The translations under genes and the position numbers were made by a program. Below are positions 51,364-59,871 of a stretch of DNA of 64,000 bases, piece after piece (the stretch's first letter is position 1; every line of letters starts with the position of its first letter). The DNA is taken from NCBI GenBank assembly GCA_046233115.1, contig JBJXHM010000001.1, forward strand, positions 62,001-126,000, in the 5' to 3' direction. The DNA comes from JACOMY01 sp046233115. Lineage in GTDB: Bacteria > Pseudomonadota > Alphaproteobacteria > Kiloniellales > JACOMY01. The notes under the pieces were generated by a model, which worked only from the letters and a program-made list of their open reading frames with translations, had not been told where the DNA came from and did not search any database.

Positions 51364-52527
51364 ATGCAGGGCACCTATCACTATTTCCCACAGGAGAGGA
51401 TCGTCTTCGGCACGCCGATGGCCGAGGCGCTACAGGCCGAGATGACGGCCATGGGGGCCGAGCGCGTCTTTGTCCTTTCCTCACAGACCCTGAGCCGCAA
51501 GACCGACACCATCGAGCGCCTTAAGCAGGCCTTGGGCGCCCGCTTCGTCGGACTCTTCGACGAGATGCCGGCGCACTCGCCGCGCAGCGGCGTGCTGGCT
51601 GCTGCAGCAAAGGCCCGTGAGAGCAAGCCCGACCTGCTGCTATCCATCGGTGGCGGTTCTTCCATCGACGGCGCGAAGATGGTGCTCTTGGCGCTGGCCG
51701 AGGATGCGACGACGCACGAGGATCTGGACCGGCTGCACGTGCGCCGGTCAGAGGCAGGCGGTCTGGTCAATCCCGGCTTCAAGCCAGGTAAGATCAGGCA
51801 GATCGCGGTGCCGACCACGCTCTCGGGGGCGGAGTACACCACCACGGCAGGCTCGGTCGACGATGTCCGCCACAAGAAGGACCTCTACGTCGGTCCTTCG
51901 CTGGTTCCGGTCGCCGCCATCCTGGACCCGGCAGTCTCGCTGCATACCTCTGACAGCCTTTGGTTTTCCACTGCAGTCCGGGCCATCGACCACGCCGTGG
52001 AGTCGATCTACTCGCCGCTGTCGAACCCCTTCACCGACGCGACCTGCATGCATGGCCTGGAGATGATGCAGGCCTCGCTGCGGGCGACCAAGCGGGACCC
52101 GGAGAACCTGGAGGCGCGCCTGCAGTCGCTGATGGCGGTGTGGCTCTCGACCAGCGGAATGGGGCGCGGCCAGCACGGCGCCAGCCACGGCATCAGCTAC
52201 TCGCTGGCGGCGATCGCCAACGTGGCGCACGGTCACTGCTCCTGTGTGCTGCTGCCGGCCACCCTGCGCTTCAACAAGCCGGCGACGGAAGAGCGCCAGG
52301 CGCTGGTCGCAGAACTTCTGGGCCAGCCGGGCGGCGATGCGGCCGATGCCTTGCTGGACCTGCTGCGCGAGCTGGAGCAGCCGACCCGGCTGCGCGACGT
52401 CGGGGTCAAGCGCGAGCAATTGGAGCCGATCGCGCGCACCGTGATCGCCAGCGGCCAGGCCCTGGGGAATCCGCGCAAGATCACCGGTGAGGCCGACATC
52501 ATGGAGATCCTGGAGACTGCCTGGTAA
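51364..52527 (+). CDS. Iron-containing alcohol dehydrogenase (maleylacetate-reductase-like)
   Basis: 387 residues from the ATG at 51364; an upstream in-frame start at 51346 is less likely. Group III iron ADH signatures: N-terminal RIVFGTPMAEALQAEM, nucleotide-binding LLSIGGGSSIDGAKMVLLAL, PTTLSGAEYTTTAG, and metal ligands in STAVRAIDHAVESIYS and the HGASHGISYSLAAIANVAHGHCS region. The start of the protein and the SGAEYT block resemble maleylacetate reductases more than butanol dehydrogenases. First gene of the LysR-controlled plus-strand cluster. Substrate unknown. Confidence 0.92.
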   Translation: MQGTYHYFPQERIVFGTPMAEALQAEMTAMGAERVFVLSSQTLSRKTDTIERLKQALGARFVGLFDEMPAHSPRSGVLAAAAKARESKPDLLLSIGGGSSIDGAKMVLLALAEDATTHEDLDRLHVRRSEAGGLVNPGFKPGKIRQIAVPTTLSGAEYTTTAGSVDDVRHKKDLYVGPSLVPVAAILDPAVSLHTSDSLWFSTAVRAIDHAVESIYSPLSNPFTDATCMHGLEMMQASLRATKRDPENLEARLQSLMAVWLSTSGMGRGQHGASHGISYSLAAIANVAHGHCSCVLLPATLRFNKPATEERQALVAELLGQPGGDAADALLDLLRELEQPTRLRDVGVKREQLEPIARTVIASGQALGNPRKITGEADIMEILETAW

Positions 52528-52760
52528 CCGTGCTGCGGCTGCCGGCGCCACGAGGGCGGCTTATCGCCAAATGCAAAGATGGTTCTTACCGCCATGCCCT
52601 ATGCAGGGTCGGGCCGGTCTCCTACCATCACAATAACGGGTTGTTCCGGTCTTTCTCATATCGTCTAATGATCGGTTCAACTTCTTCACAAACAGTCAAC
52701 AAAGTCTGATGGGTCAAGTATCAATCAGGCATCGCAAAACCAAGCGATGGAGAAAACGTC
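52528..52760. other. Intergenic region upstream of the LLM monooxygenase
   Basis: Moderately AT-rich, 233 bases. No gene and no clear promoter elements found. GGAGAAAACGTC before the ATG supplies the ribosome binding site. Confidence 0.4.
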
Positions 52761-54065
52761 ATGAAGTTTGGTCTGTTTTATGAGCATCAGCTGCCGAAGC
52801 CGTGGAACGACGAGTCCGAGCGGCAGATGTACCAGGATGCATTGGACCAGGTGGAGCTCGCAGACGGGCTGGGCTACGACTATGTGTGGGAAGTGGAGCA
52901 TCACTTCCTGGAAGAGTACTCGCACTCCTCCGCTCCGGAGGTCTTCCTGGCAGCCTGCTCGCAGCGGACCAAGAACATCCGCCTCGGCCACGGCGTCATG
53001 CTGATGTCGCCCAAGTACAACCACCCGGCGCGCGCCGCTGAGCGCATCGCCACCCTGGACCTGGTCTCCAACGGTCGGGTCGAGTGGGGCACCGGCGAGT
53101 CCGCGACGGCGCTGGAGATGGGCGGCTTCATGATGACGCCGGACGAGAAGACGGAGATGTGGCAGGAGGCGACCGAGCAGGCGGCCAACATGCTGGCGAT
53201 GACGCCTTATCCCGGCTACCAGGGCAGCTATTTCGAGATGCCGCCGCGCAACATCGTGCCGAAGCCGGCACAGCGCCCGCATCCGCCGATGTGGGTCGCC
53301 TGCTCACGCCGTGAGTCGATTCACCGTGCCGCCCGCAACGGGCTGGGTGCGCTGGCCTTCGCCTTCGTCGAGCCGGAGCAGGCGGCGCACTGGGTGCAAG
53401 AATACTACGACATCATCAAGTCGGAGGAGTGCGTCCCGCTCGCCCACACGGTCAATCCGAACATCGCCCTGGTCAGCGGCCTGTCGGTGCACGAAGACGA
53501 GCAGGAGGCCATTCATCGCGGCCTCGACGGCTTCCGCTTCTTCGGCTACTCGCTGGGCTACTACGGCCTCTACGGCGAAGCCCGCCCCGGCCGTTCGGTG
53601 GTCTGGGATCGCTTCCTGGAGGTCAAGGACGGGCTCAAGGACAATGCCGGCAACGGCGGCATCGGCACGCCGGAGCAGGTGGCCGAGCACATCCGGCGCT
53701 ATGAGAACATCGGCGTCGACCAGATCATCTGGGTGCTGCAGAGCGGCCAGAACCAGCACGCCCACATCATGGACACCCTGAAGACCTTCGCGGCACAGGT
53801 CATGCCGGAGTTCAAGGGGCGCGAGGCCGAGCGTATGCGCAAGAAGGAAGAGGAACTGGCCCCTTACGTCGAGGCCGCCCTGGCGCGCAAGAAGCGGATG
53901 CCGGAGATGAAGGAAGAGGACATCCCGGTGGTCGAGGCCTTCGGGCGCAAGAAGGGGGCCACGGTGGGGACCGCCCAGGGCTCCACCTTCGCCGACCGCG
54001 GTGGCTCGATCTCGATTCCGCAGTCCGATCCCCACGCGGCGAAGAAGACCGGGACCGGCGCCTGA
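52761..54065 (+). CDS. LLM-class flavin-dependent monooxygenase (oxygenase component)
   Basis: 434 residues. Luciferase-like barrel: MKFGLFYEHQLPKPW start, VWEVEHHFLEEYSHSSAPEVFLAA, IRLGHGVMLMSPKYNHPARAAERIATLDLVSNGRVEWGTGES and PPMWVACSRRESIHRAARNGLGAL. After the barrel a charged tail of about 90 residues (EERMRKKEEEL-like, ending ISIPQSDPHAAKKTGTGA) is predicted to be largely helical and disordered; this exceeds the usual 330-370 residues. The enzyme needs reduced FMN, which the flavin reductase three genes downstream could supply. Acts on an unknown substrate, perhaps a ketone or terpenoid. Confidence 0.93.
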   Translation: MKFGLFYEHQLPKPWNDESERQMYQDALDQVELADGLGYDYVWEVEHHFLEEYSHSSAPEVFLAACSQRTKNIRLGHGVMLMSPKYNHPARAAERIATLDLVSNGRVEWGTGESATALEMGGFMMTPDEKTEMWQEATEQAANMLAMTPYPGYQGSYFEMPPRNIVPKPAQRPHPPMWVACSRRESIHRAARNGLGALAFAFVEPEQAAHWVQEYYDIIKSEECVPLAHTVNPNIALVSGLSVHEDEQEAIHRGLDGFRFFGYSLGYYGLYGEARPGRSVVWDRFLEVKDGLKDNAGNGGIGTPEQVAEHIRRYENIGVDQIIWVLQSGQNQHAHIMDTLKTFAAQVMPEFKGREAERMRKKEEELAPYVEAALARKKRMPEMKEEDIPVVEAFGRKKGATVGTAQGSTFADRGGSISIPQSDPHAAKKTGTGA

Positions 54066-54200
54066 GCGTCGTTCCGCCCGGGAGAAGCGGTCGGTCGAGC
54101 CTGGAACACGGCTGACCCGCTTCGGCCGAATGTTGCTTGAGTAAATCGTCGTTGCGGGCGATTCCGTCTTCTCCGGATGAGCTTATTGGAGGAGCAGAGC

Positions 54201-55157
54201 ATGGAGCTCGATGCCGACGCAGCAGCCGTCATCGACATGATCCGCGAGTCGGGGCGCCCCCCCTTCGAGCAGTTGGGTGTGGCCGGTGCGCGGGAGGCCT
54301 ACGACACCTCGCGCAACGCCACCATGGCGCCGCCGCAGGAGGTCGGCGGGATCGAGGATCTGGCGATCCCGCGTGGAGAGGCTGCCGGCAGCATCGCCGC
54401 ACGGCTCTACCGTCCGCTCGCGCCCTCGGCGTCGCGGCCGCCCGTGCTGGTCTACCTGCACGGCGGCGGCTGGGTGCTGGGCAGCCTGGACTCGCACGAG
54501 GGGCTCTGCCGTCGCCTGGCCAACGCGGCCGGCTGTGCCGTGCTCTCGGTCGACTACCGCTTGGCGCCCGAGCATCCCTTCCCGGCGGCGCTGGAGGATA
54601 CGATTGCGGCAACCCGCTGGATCGCTGGGGCGGCGGCCGGCTTCGGCCTCGACGGCGAACGCCTCGCGGTCGGTGGCGACAGCGCCGGCGCCAACCTGGC
54701 CTTGGTCGCAGCACTCGATGCCCGCGATAACGGCGGACCGCGGCTGGCCTATCAGTTGCTCTTCTATCCGGTGACCGACCTGGTGGCGATCAGCGAGTCC
54801 TACCGGCTGTTCGGCGAGGGGCACCTGTTGACGCAGAACGCGATGGCCTGGTTCGCCGAGCTCTACCTCGGCGAGTCCGGCAAGCGCGAGGACTGGCGGG
54901 TCTCGCCGCTGCGCGCGTCGAGCCTGGCCGGCCTGCCGCCGGCCTACGTGCTGACCGCCAGCCACGACCCTTTGCGCGACGAGGGCGAGGCGCTGGCACG
55001 ACGGCTGGCCGAGGAGGGCGTGGCCGCCACCTTGGTCCGCGCGCCCGGTCAGGTGCACGGCTTCCTGCCGATGGACCGCCTGGTGTCCGCCGCGGTCACC
55101 AGTGTCGAGGCGGCGGCTCGCTACCTGCGCTGCGGCCTGGCGGCAGCGCAACCCTGA
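54201..55157 (+). CDS. HSL-family alpha/beta hydrolase
   Basis: 318 residues from the ATG at 54201 (GGAGG 8 bases upstream); the earlier ATG at 54177 overlaps that site. Motifs: oxyanion VYLHGGGWVLGSLDSHE, VSVDYRLAPEHPFPAAL, nucleophile GDSAGANLAL, Asp in LTASHDPLRDEGEAL and His in QVHGFLPM. It resembles the HSL hydrolase at 34026-34958, so both catabolic regions carry one. It probably opens the ester or lactone made by the adjacent LLM monooxygenase (inference). Eleven bases separate it from the flavin reductase. Confidence 0.93.
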   Translation: MELDADAAAVIDMIRESGRPPFEQLGVAGAREAYDTSRNATMAPPQEVGGIEDLAIPRGEAAGSIAARLYRPLAPSASRPPVLVYLHGGGWVLGSLDSHEGLCRRLANAAGCAVLSVDYRLAPEHPFPAALEDTIAATRWIAGAAAGFGLDGERLAVGGDSAGANLALVAALDARDNGGPRLAYQLLFYPVTDLVAISESYRLFGEGHLLTQNAMAWFAELYLGESGKREDWRVSPLRASSLAGLPPAYVLTASHDPLRDEGEALARRLAEEGVAATLVRAPGQVHGFLPMDRLVSAAVTSVEAAARYLRCGLAAAQP

Positions 55158-55168
55158 GGAGAATGAGG

Positions 55169-55672
55169 ATGGCACAGGACAGGGACGACAAGCTACCGGT
55201 CGATGCCTTCAAGGCGGCCATGCGCCGCCTTGCGGGCGGGGTCGCGGTGGTCACCACCAAGGGACCGGACCGCTGGTACGGCATGACCGCGACGGCGCTG
55301 ATGTCGCTGTCGATGGATCCGCCGTCCCTGGCTCTCGCCGTCAACAGCAGCGCCTCGATCCACACGCCGCTGAACCTGCACCGCGCCTTCTGCATCAACC
55401 TGCTGGACAGCAAGCAGGAGTACGTTGGTACCGCCTTCTCGACCCTGCCGAGCGAGGAGCGCTTCACCGTCGGCGACTGGCAGCCCGGTCATCTCGGGCT
55501 GCCCTATCTGGTGGGCGCCCAGGCCACGATCTTCTGCACGGCCGAGGCCATGCACACCTACGGCACCCACACGATCTTCATCGGCAAGGTGCTTCAAACT
55601 GTGGTGGCGGAGCATGTGCGGCCCCTGGTCTACCTCGACGGCGGCTTCCTCACCGCCTCCAGCGCAGCATGA
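55169..55672 (+). CDS. Flavin reductase (HpaC/flavin reductase-like family)
   Basis: 167 residues from the ATG at 55169, favoured over the ATG at 55163 because AGGAG lies 7 bases upstream. Flavin reductase-like domain: FKAAMRRLAGGVAVVTT, YGMTATALMSLSMDPPSLALAVNSSASIH, INLLDSKQEYV, and the GTHTIFIGKVL end. Supplies FMNH2 from NAD(P)H to two-component monooxygenases; the partner is almost certainly the LLM protein in the same gene run. The stop overlaps the next start (ATGA). Confidence 0.94.
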   Translation: MAQDRDDKLPVDAFKAAMRRLAGGVAVVTTKGPDRWYGMTATALMSLSMDPPSLALAVNSSASIHTPLNLHRAFCINLLDSKQEYVGTAFSTLPSEERFTVGDWQPGHLGLPYLVGAQATIFCTAEAMHTYGTHTIFIGKVLQTVVAEHVRPLVYLDGGFLTASSAA

Positions 55673-55974
55673 TCGTCAGCCTGACCGAGGGGGCGCCGGC
55701 ACGCCTGCTGGAGCCCGACGACTTCCGCGCCTTCAAGGTGGTAACGGCGATCGCCGCTGGCGAGGCCCTGCGCCTGGCGGCGGCCGAGGTCGGGCGGCTC
55801 GACGAGGGCGGTGATCACCTCTGGGTCTCGCGGACCTGGTTGATGATCGCTGGCGAGGCGGCCGGCGGCGCCGACTGGCGCAAGGGGGCCGAGGCGATGC
55901 TGGCCTATGCTGACGGCAAGGGCTGGACCGACCCTGAGACGGGTGCCGTACGCGCCCACATCAAGCGTCGCTGA
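55669..55974 (+). CDS. Small protein of unknown function coupled to flavin reductase
   Basis: 101 residues from the ATG overlapping the flavin reductase stop (ATGA). Soluble, with no signal peptide or membrane segment. Visible features: LLEPDDFRAFKVV, LRLAAAEVGRLDEGGDHLWVSRTWL and ADWRKGAEAMLAYADGKGW, suggesting a compact alpha/beta fold. I recognise no named family. Translational coupling places it in the two-component monooxygenase operon, perhaps as an accessory or assembly factor. Confidence 0.8.
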   Translation: MIVSLTEGAPARLLEPDDFRAFKVVTAIAAGEALRLAAAEVGRLDEGGDHLWVSRTWLMIAGEAAGGADWRKGAEAMLAYADGKGWTDPETGAVRAHIKRR

Positions 55975-56506
55975 CCGTCCCGGGCAGGGTGTTGTGAAAT
56001 AGTTGATCGTCATGGCCGGGCTTGTTCCGGCCAGGTGCGTTTTGGTTTCGCGCCCTGGTTTTCCGGATTGCTGTGACAACAACACGTAGACCCCCGGATC
56101 AAGCCCGGAGGTTTCAGCATAGCTTGTGCATTTGTATAATAAAATGATTACTATTTCTTGCCTAAACAGCATTGGATCGAGTCCGGCCACGCCCTTGGCC
56201 AACTGGTGAATGGCCGCGCGGTAGCGCGCCGCCTGAACGCCAACCCTATCCAACGCCGCAGGGCTCTATCTTCACCTGTTGACCTACAACTTTGTGAGCT
56301 GCCTGCACACGCTGGAGACACGCTTCGGGCGATTTCTTGCTTGCTCGGGCTCATCCTTGCCCGCAGGTTGCTCATCAGAATGAAGACCTCCGGGTAAATG
56401 TTCCTCTCAAGCGCTTGGGGAAAGATGGTGGCGGCTTGCTCTCCCGGGATTGGCGGACGCAGTCATCATCAAGAATTGGCCGGGACGAGAAGGGAAGGGA
56501 AGGACC
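55975..56506. other. Intergenic region with a palindromic repeat element
   Basis: 532 bases without a convincing gene. It contains a pair of inverted 15-bp cores (56016-56030 and 56094-56108) and an AT-rich block near 56120-56160. The rest is of average composition. The promoter of the RTX gene must lie here, but I could not locate it. Confidence 0.5.
56016..56108. repeat. Intergenic palindromic element (inverted 15-bp cores)
   Basis: CCGGGCTTGTTCCGG (56016-56030) and the inverted CCGGATCAAGCCCGG (56094-56108) match at 14 of 15 positions when one is reverse-complemented. The left core is itself a hairpin, GGCCGG-N7-CCGGCC (56014-56032). Such GGGCTTG-centred palindromes recur in intergenic regions of many alphaproteobacteria. 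Confidence 0.6.
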
Positions 56507-58696
56507 ATGGCGACACTTTCGGGCACTGCGGGTCTCAACGACAGTCTGGTCGGAACGAATCTGGCGGACTTCATCTACGGGCTCAGCGGCAACGACAGCC
56601 TCTACGGTCTCAGCCAGCAAGATTCCCTGTTCGGGGGCAGCGGCGACGATCGCCTTTTCGCCGGCAGCGGAGGCGACTCTGTCCTCGACGGTAGCGTGGG
56701 CGATGACCGCCTCTACGCCGGCGAGGGTTTCGATAGTTTCCTCTTTGGCGGCAGCGGCGCGGATCTCCTCTTTGGCGGCATGGGAGGCGACCGCCGCTTC
56801 TACGGCGGCAGCGGGCTCGATACCTTCTACGGTGGTTCCGGCTTTGATGCCTTTTTCTTCGGCGGCAGTGGCAAAGACACGCTCTTCGGTGATCTGGAGC
56901 CGGACACAGGGTTCTATGGGGGCAGCGGCGACGACCTCATTTTCGGCGGCGATGGAATTGACTTGAGCTTCTATGGTGGGCCCGGCGCCGATAGTCTGTA
57001 CGGTGGCGCCGAACGCGACTTCAATTTCTTTGGCGGCACGGGCGATGATGCCCTCTTTGGCGGAGATGGCGTTGGTGTCTCCTTTTTCGGCGGTAGTGCC
57101 AATGACACCCTGTCGGGCGGCGGCACCGTCGACGGGTTTTTCTTCGGAGGCATTGGCAATGACGAGCTTTCCGGCGGCAGCGCCGTCGACATCCAGTTCT
57201 TCGGCGGTCAGGGGCTAGATTCCCTGTTCGGCGGGTCCGGCACCGACTTTGGGCTCTACGGCGACGACGGTGATGATCGGCTCTACGGCGATGCCGGCAA
57301 CGACGGCGGCCTCTTCGGGGGTCAGGGCCTGGATGGTCTCTATGGCGGGTCCGGCGACGATGCCTCGTTCTATGGCGGCACGGGCGACGATAGGCTCTTC
57401 GGTGGTAGCGGCGATGACCGGCAGTTCTTCGGCGGAGAGGGCGACGACGATCTGCGTGGCGGCTCCGGTAACGACAATCTGAATGGCAGCTCCGGCGACG
57501 ACCAGGTGCGCGGGCAGCAGGGTGACGACCTTCTGGAGGGCGAAAGCGGTCGCGATACGCTGTTCGGCGACGAGGGCCAGGACACGGCCTATGGCGGGGA
57601 TGGCAACGACCGCCTGGGCGGCGGATCTGGTACCGATCTGCTCTACGCCGGCATCGGGTCCGACCGTCTGAACGGCGGCAGCGGCGTCGATACGGCCGTG
57701 GGCGGCAAGGCCAACGACACCTTCATCGTCGACACCGCAGCCGATGTGGTGCGCGAGACGGCTGCCGGCGGGGCCGAAGACGTGCTCCGTTCCGACGCGG
57801 CCGCCTACACGCTCGCCGCTGGCCCGGAGGGTTTCATCGAACGCGCCAACATCAACAACGGTCCCACTGTCGGCGATGCCAGTCTGGTCGGCAACAGCCA
57901 CGCCAACACCCTGATCGGCAACTCCTTCGACAACCTGCTGCAAGGCAACAGCGGTGACGACATCCTGAACGGCCGCGGCGGCAGCGACAGCCTGGTCGGC
58001 GGCAGCGGCGACGATACCTTCGTGGTCGATACCCAGAGCGACCGGATCATCGAATTCTCGGGCGATGGCACCGACCTGGTGCGCGCGGAGGTGAGCTTCA
58101 CGCTTCCGCCTGCGACGGCCTCGGCGATGATCGAGAACCTGCGCATGCAGGGCGGCAAGGGTGATATCGACGGCACCGGCAACAGCCTGGACAACACCAT
58201 CGAGGGCAACAGCGGTGCCAACGACCTGCGCGGACAGGGTGGCGCCGACTCGATGGAGGGCGGTGCCGGCGACGACCGGCTCTTCGGCGGCGGCGGTTTC
58301 GACAGGATGGAAGGCGAGAGCGGTGCCGACACCATCCTGATGCGGACCGGCGATGTGGCTTTCGGCGGCTCGGGCAGCGACAGCTTCCGCTTCAACGGCG
58401 ATGCCCTGGGCTCCGGCGGTTCGGGTGGCCCGGAGATCGGCGACTTCGACGGCGTCTCGGTGAACGCCGCCAACGGCGAGGACAAGCTCACCTTCGCCAC
58501 CGGGCTGGAGAGCGGAAGCTTCGCCTACATCGGATCGGCGGGCTTCTCAGGGGCCGGCAACTCCGAGGCCCGCTTCGCCGGGACCGGTCAAATCCAGGTC
58601 GACCAGGACGGCGACGGCGCGGCCGACCAGGCCTTCCGGGTGGCGGGCGTCACCGCCGCCAACCTGCTGACCACGACCGACTTCCTCTGGCTGTAA
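56507..58696 (+). CDS. Large RTX-type repeat protein with alternating 9/10-residue repeats (729 aa)
   Basis: 729 residues from the ATG at 56507 (GGGAAGGA upstream). Residues 43-308 consist of 14 units of 19 residues, each a 9-residue RTX repeat plus a 10-residue repeat often ending in two aromatic residues (for example GGSGLDTFY + GGSGFDAFFF). Ordinary nonapeptides follow (GGSGNDNLN, GSSGDDQVR ...) to about residue 402, then peptidase-M10-C-like segments (NDTFIVDTAADVV, LIGNSFDNLLQGNSGDDILNGRGG) and a C-terminal domain with GQIQVDQDGDGAADQAFRV ending DFLWL, probably for type I secretion. No enzymatic domain recognised. Probably an extracellular Ca2+-binding protein; no secretion genes adjacent. 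Confidence 0.88.
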   Translation: MATLSGTAGLNDSLVGTNLADFIYGLSGNDSLYGLSQQDSLFGGSGDDRLFAGSGGDSVLDGSVGDDRLYAGEGFDSFLFGGSGADLLFGGMGGDRRFYGGSGLDTFYGGSGFDAFFFGGSGKDTLFGDLEPDTGFYGGSGDDLIFGGDGIDLSFYGGPGADSLYGGAERDFNFFGGTGDDALFGGDGVGVSFFGGSANDTLSGGGTVDGFFFGGIGNDELSGGSAVDIQFFGGQGLDSLFGGSGTDFGLYGDDGDDRLYGDAGNDGGLFGGQGLDGLYGGSGDDASFYGGTGDDRLFGGSGDDRQFFGGEGDDDLRGGSGNDNLNGSSGDDQVRGQQGDDLLEGESGRDTLFGDEGQDTAYGGDGNDRLGGGSGTDLLYAGIGSDRLNGGSGVDTAVGGKANDTFIVDTAADVVRETAAGGAEDVLRSDAAAYTLAAGPEGFIERANINNGPTVGDASLVGNSHANTLIGNSFDNLLQGNSGDDILNGRGGSDSLVGGSGDDTFVVDTQSDRIIEFSGDGTDLVRAEVSFTLPPATASAMIENLRMQGGKGDIDGTGNSLDNTIEGNSGANDLRGQGGADSMEGGAGDDRLFGGGGFDRMEGESGADTILMRTGDVAFGGSGSDSFRFNGDALGSGGSGGPEIGDFDGVSVNAANGEDKLTFATGLESGSFAYIGSAGFSGAGNSEARFAGTGQIQVDQDGDGAADQAFRVAGVTAANLLTTTDFLWL
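56633..57430 (+). repeat. Fourteen 57-bp units encoding the 9+10-residue super-repeat
   Basis: Each 57-bp unit encodes 19 residues, strictly alternating 9 and 10 without a break for 798 bases. Unit sequences have diverged considerably at the DNA level, so the spacing is held by selection rather than by recent duplication. Confidence 0.9.
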
Positions 58697-58849
58697 GAGG
58701 TTTTCGGGTTGATCCGCTCGCTCTTTCGAAGCAGTGCTGCGGCGCAGGCAGGCTCTTGCGTTCTGCGTCTGGATGCGTCCAGTGGTTCTGGCATTGAGGA
58801 AGAGCGCGCAGTTATCTCACCGAGTGCGGCCGGGTTTCGGGGGGCGCCC

Positions 58850-59812
58850 TCAGGCCTCCGCCTGGTCGTTGAGGGCGGCCAGGATCCGCACCAGCTTTTC
58901 GTCGCGTTCCTGCATCAGGGCCTTCTGGTCGCGCTGGCCCATCTCCTCGGTCACGCCCTCGACCAGCTTGGCCTTGATTTCCGGGGTGAGCGCGGGATCG
59001 CCCAGGCTCTTCCACCAGCCGGTGATCGGCGGGCCAAGGTGGTCAACGAAGTGGGCCATCCCGCCCTCGCCGCCGCCCAGATGGAAGGTCAGGTGCGGTC
59101 CCATGATGGCCCAGCGCAGGCCGGGACCTTCCGAGATCGCGGCATCGACGTCCTCGACGCTGGCCACGCCCTCGGCCACCAGGTGGATGGCCTCGCGCCA
59201 GAGTGCCACCTGCAGGCGGTTGGAGACGTGGCCCGGCACCTCCTTGCGCACGTGGATCGGCCGCTTGCCGACCGCCTTGTAGAAGTCCAGCGCCCAGGCC
59301 ACGGCGTCCGGTGAGGTCCGCGCGCCGCCCACCACCTCGACCAGGGGGATCAGGTGCGGCGGGTTGAAGGGGTGGCCGACCACCAGGCGCTCCGGTGCCT
59401 GCATGTCGCGCTGCAGTTCCGAGGCGGTGAAGCCGGAGGTGGACGACGCGATGATCCGGTCGGCCGGCACCAGGGTGTCAAGGTCGCGCAGCAATTGCTG
59501 CTTCACCTCCAGGCGCTCCGGCGCGTTCTCCTGCACGAAGTCGGCTCCCACGACCGCGTCGCCCAACTTGTCGTGCTGGCTGAGCCGTCCCAGCGCCTCC
59601 TCGATGCTGCGGCCCTCGGTGACGCCCAGACGCTCCAGCACCGGCCAGGCGGTCTCGACGTAGCGGCGGGTGAAGGGCTCGGCATCGGCAGCCGGATCCC
59701 AGCAGCTCACCCTGAGGCCCTTGGCCAGAAACCAGGCGCTCCAGGAGGCGCCGATGGTGCCGCAGCCCACGATCGCCACGCGGCCGGCTTTGCTCACACT
59801 CGGGTAAGGCAT
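58850..59812 (-). CDS. 3-hydroxyacyl-CoA dehydrogenase-family protein, L-carnitine dehydrogenase-like
   Basis: 320 residues. NAD-binding VAIVGCGTIGASWSAWFLAKGL, ADFVQENAPERLEVKQQLL, SSTSGFTASELQ, VGHPFNPPHLIPLVEVVGG and VRKEVPGHVSNRLQVALWREAIHLV. These, with EGPGLRWAIMGPHLTFHLGGGEGGM further on, match the short L-carnitine 3-dehydrogenase proteins closely; those convert L-carnitine to 3-dehydrocarnitine. Other beta-hydroxy acids remain possible. Last gene of the minus-strand liv-type operon, 59 bases after livF, so the transporter may import the dehydrogenase substrate. Confidence 0.85.
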   Translation of the reverse strand: MPYPSVSKAGRVAIVGCGTIGASWSAWFLAKGLRVSCWDPAADAEPFTRRYVETAWPVLERLGVTEGRSIEEALGRLSQHDKLGDAVVGADFVQENAPERLEVKQQLLRDLDTLVPADRIIASSTSGFTASELQRDMQAPERLVVGHPFNPPHLIPLVEVVGGARTSPDAVAWALDFYKAVGKRPIHVRKEVPGHVSNRLQVALWREAIHLVAEGVASVEDVDAAISEGPGLRWAIMGPHLTFHLGGGEGGMAHFVDHLGPPITGWWKSLGDPALTPEIKAKLVEGVTEEMGQRDQKALMQERDEKLVRILAALNDQAEA

Positions 59813-59871
59813 GCTTTGGGTCTCCTCCGGCGACAGGCGCTGCCGCCGACTGGGGTCAGGGATGGCTTGGC

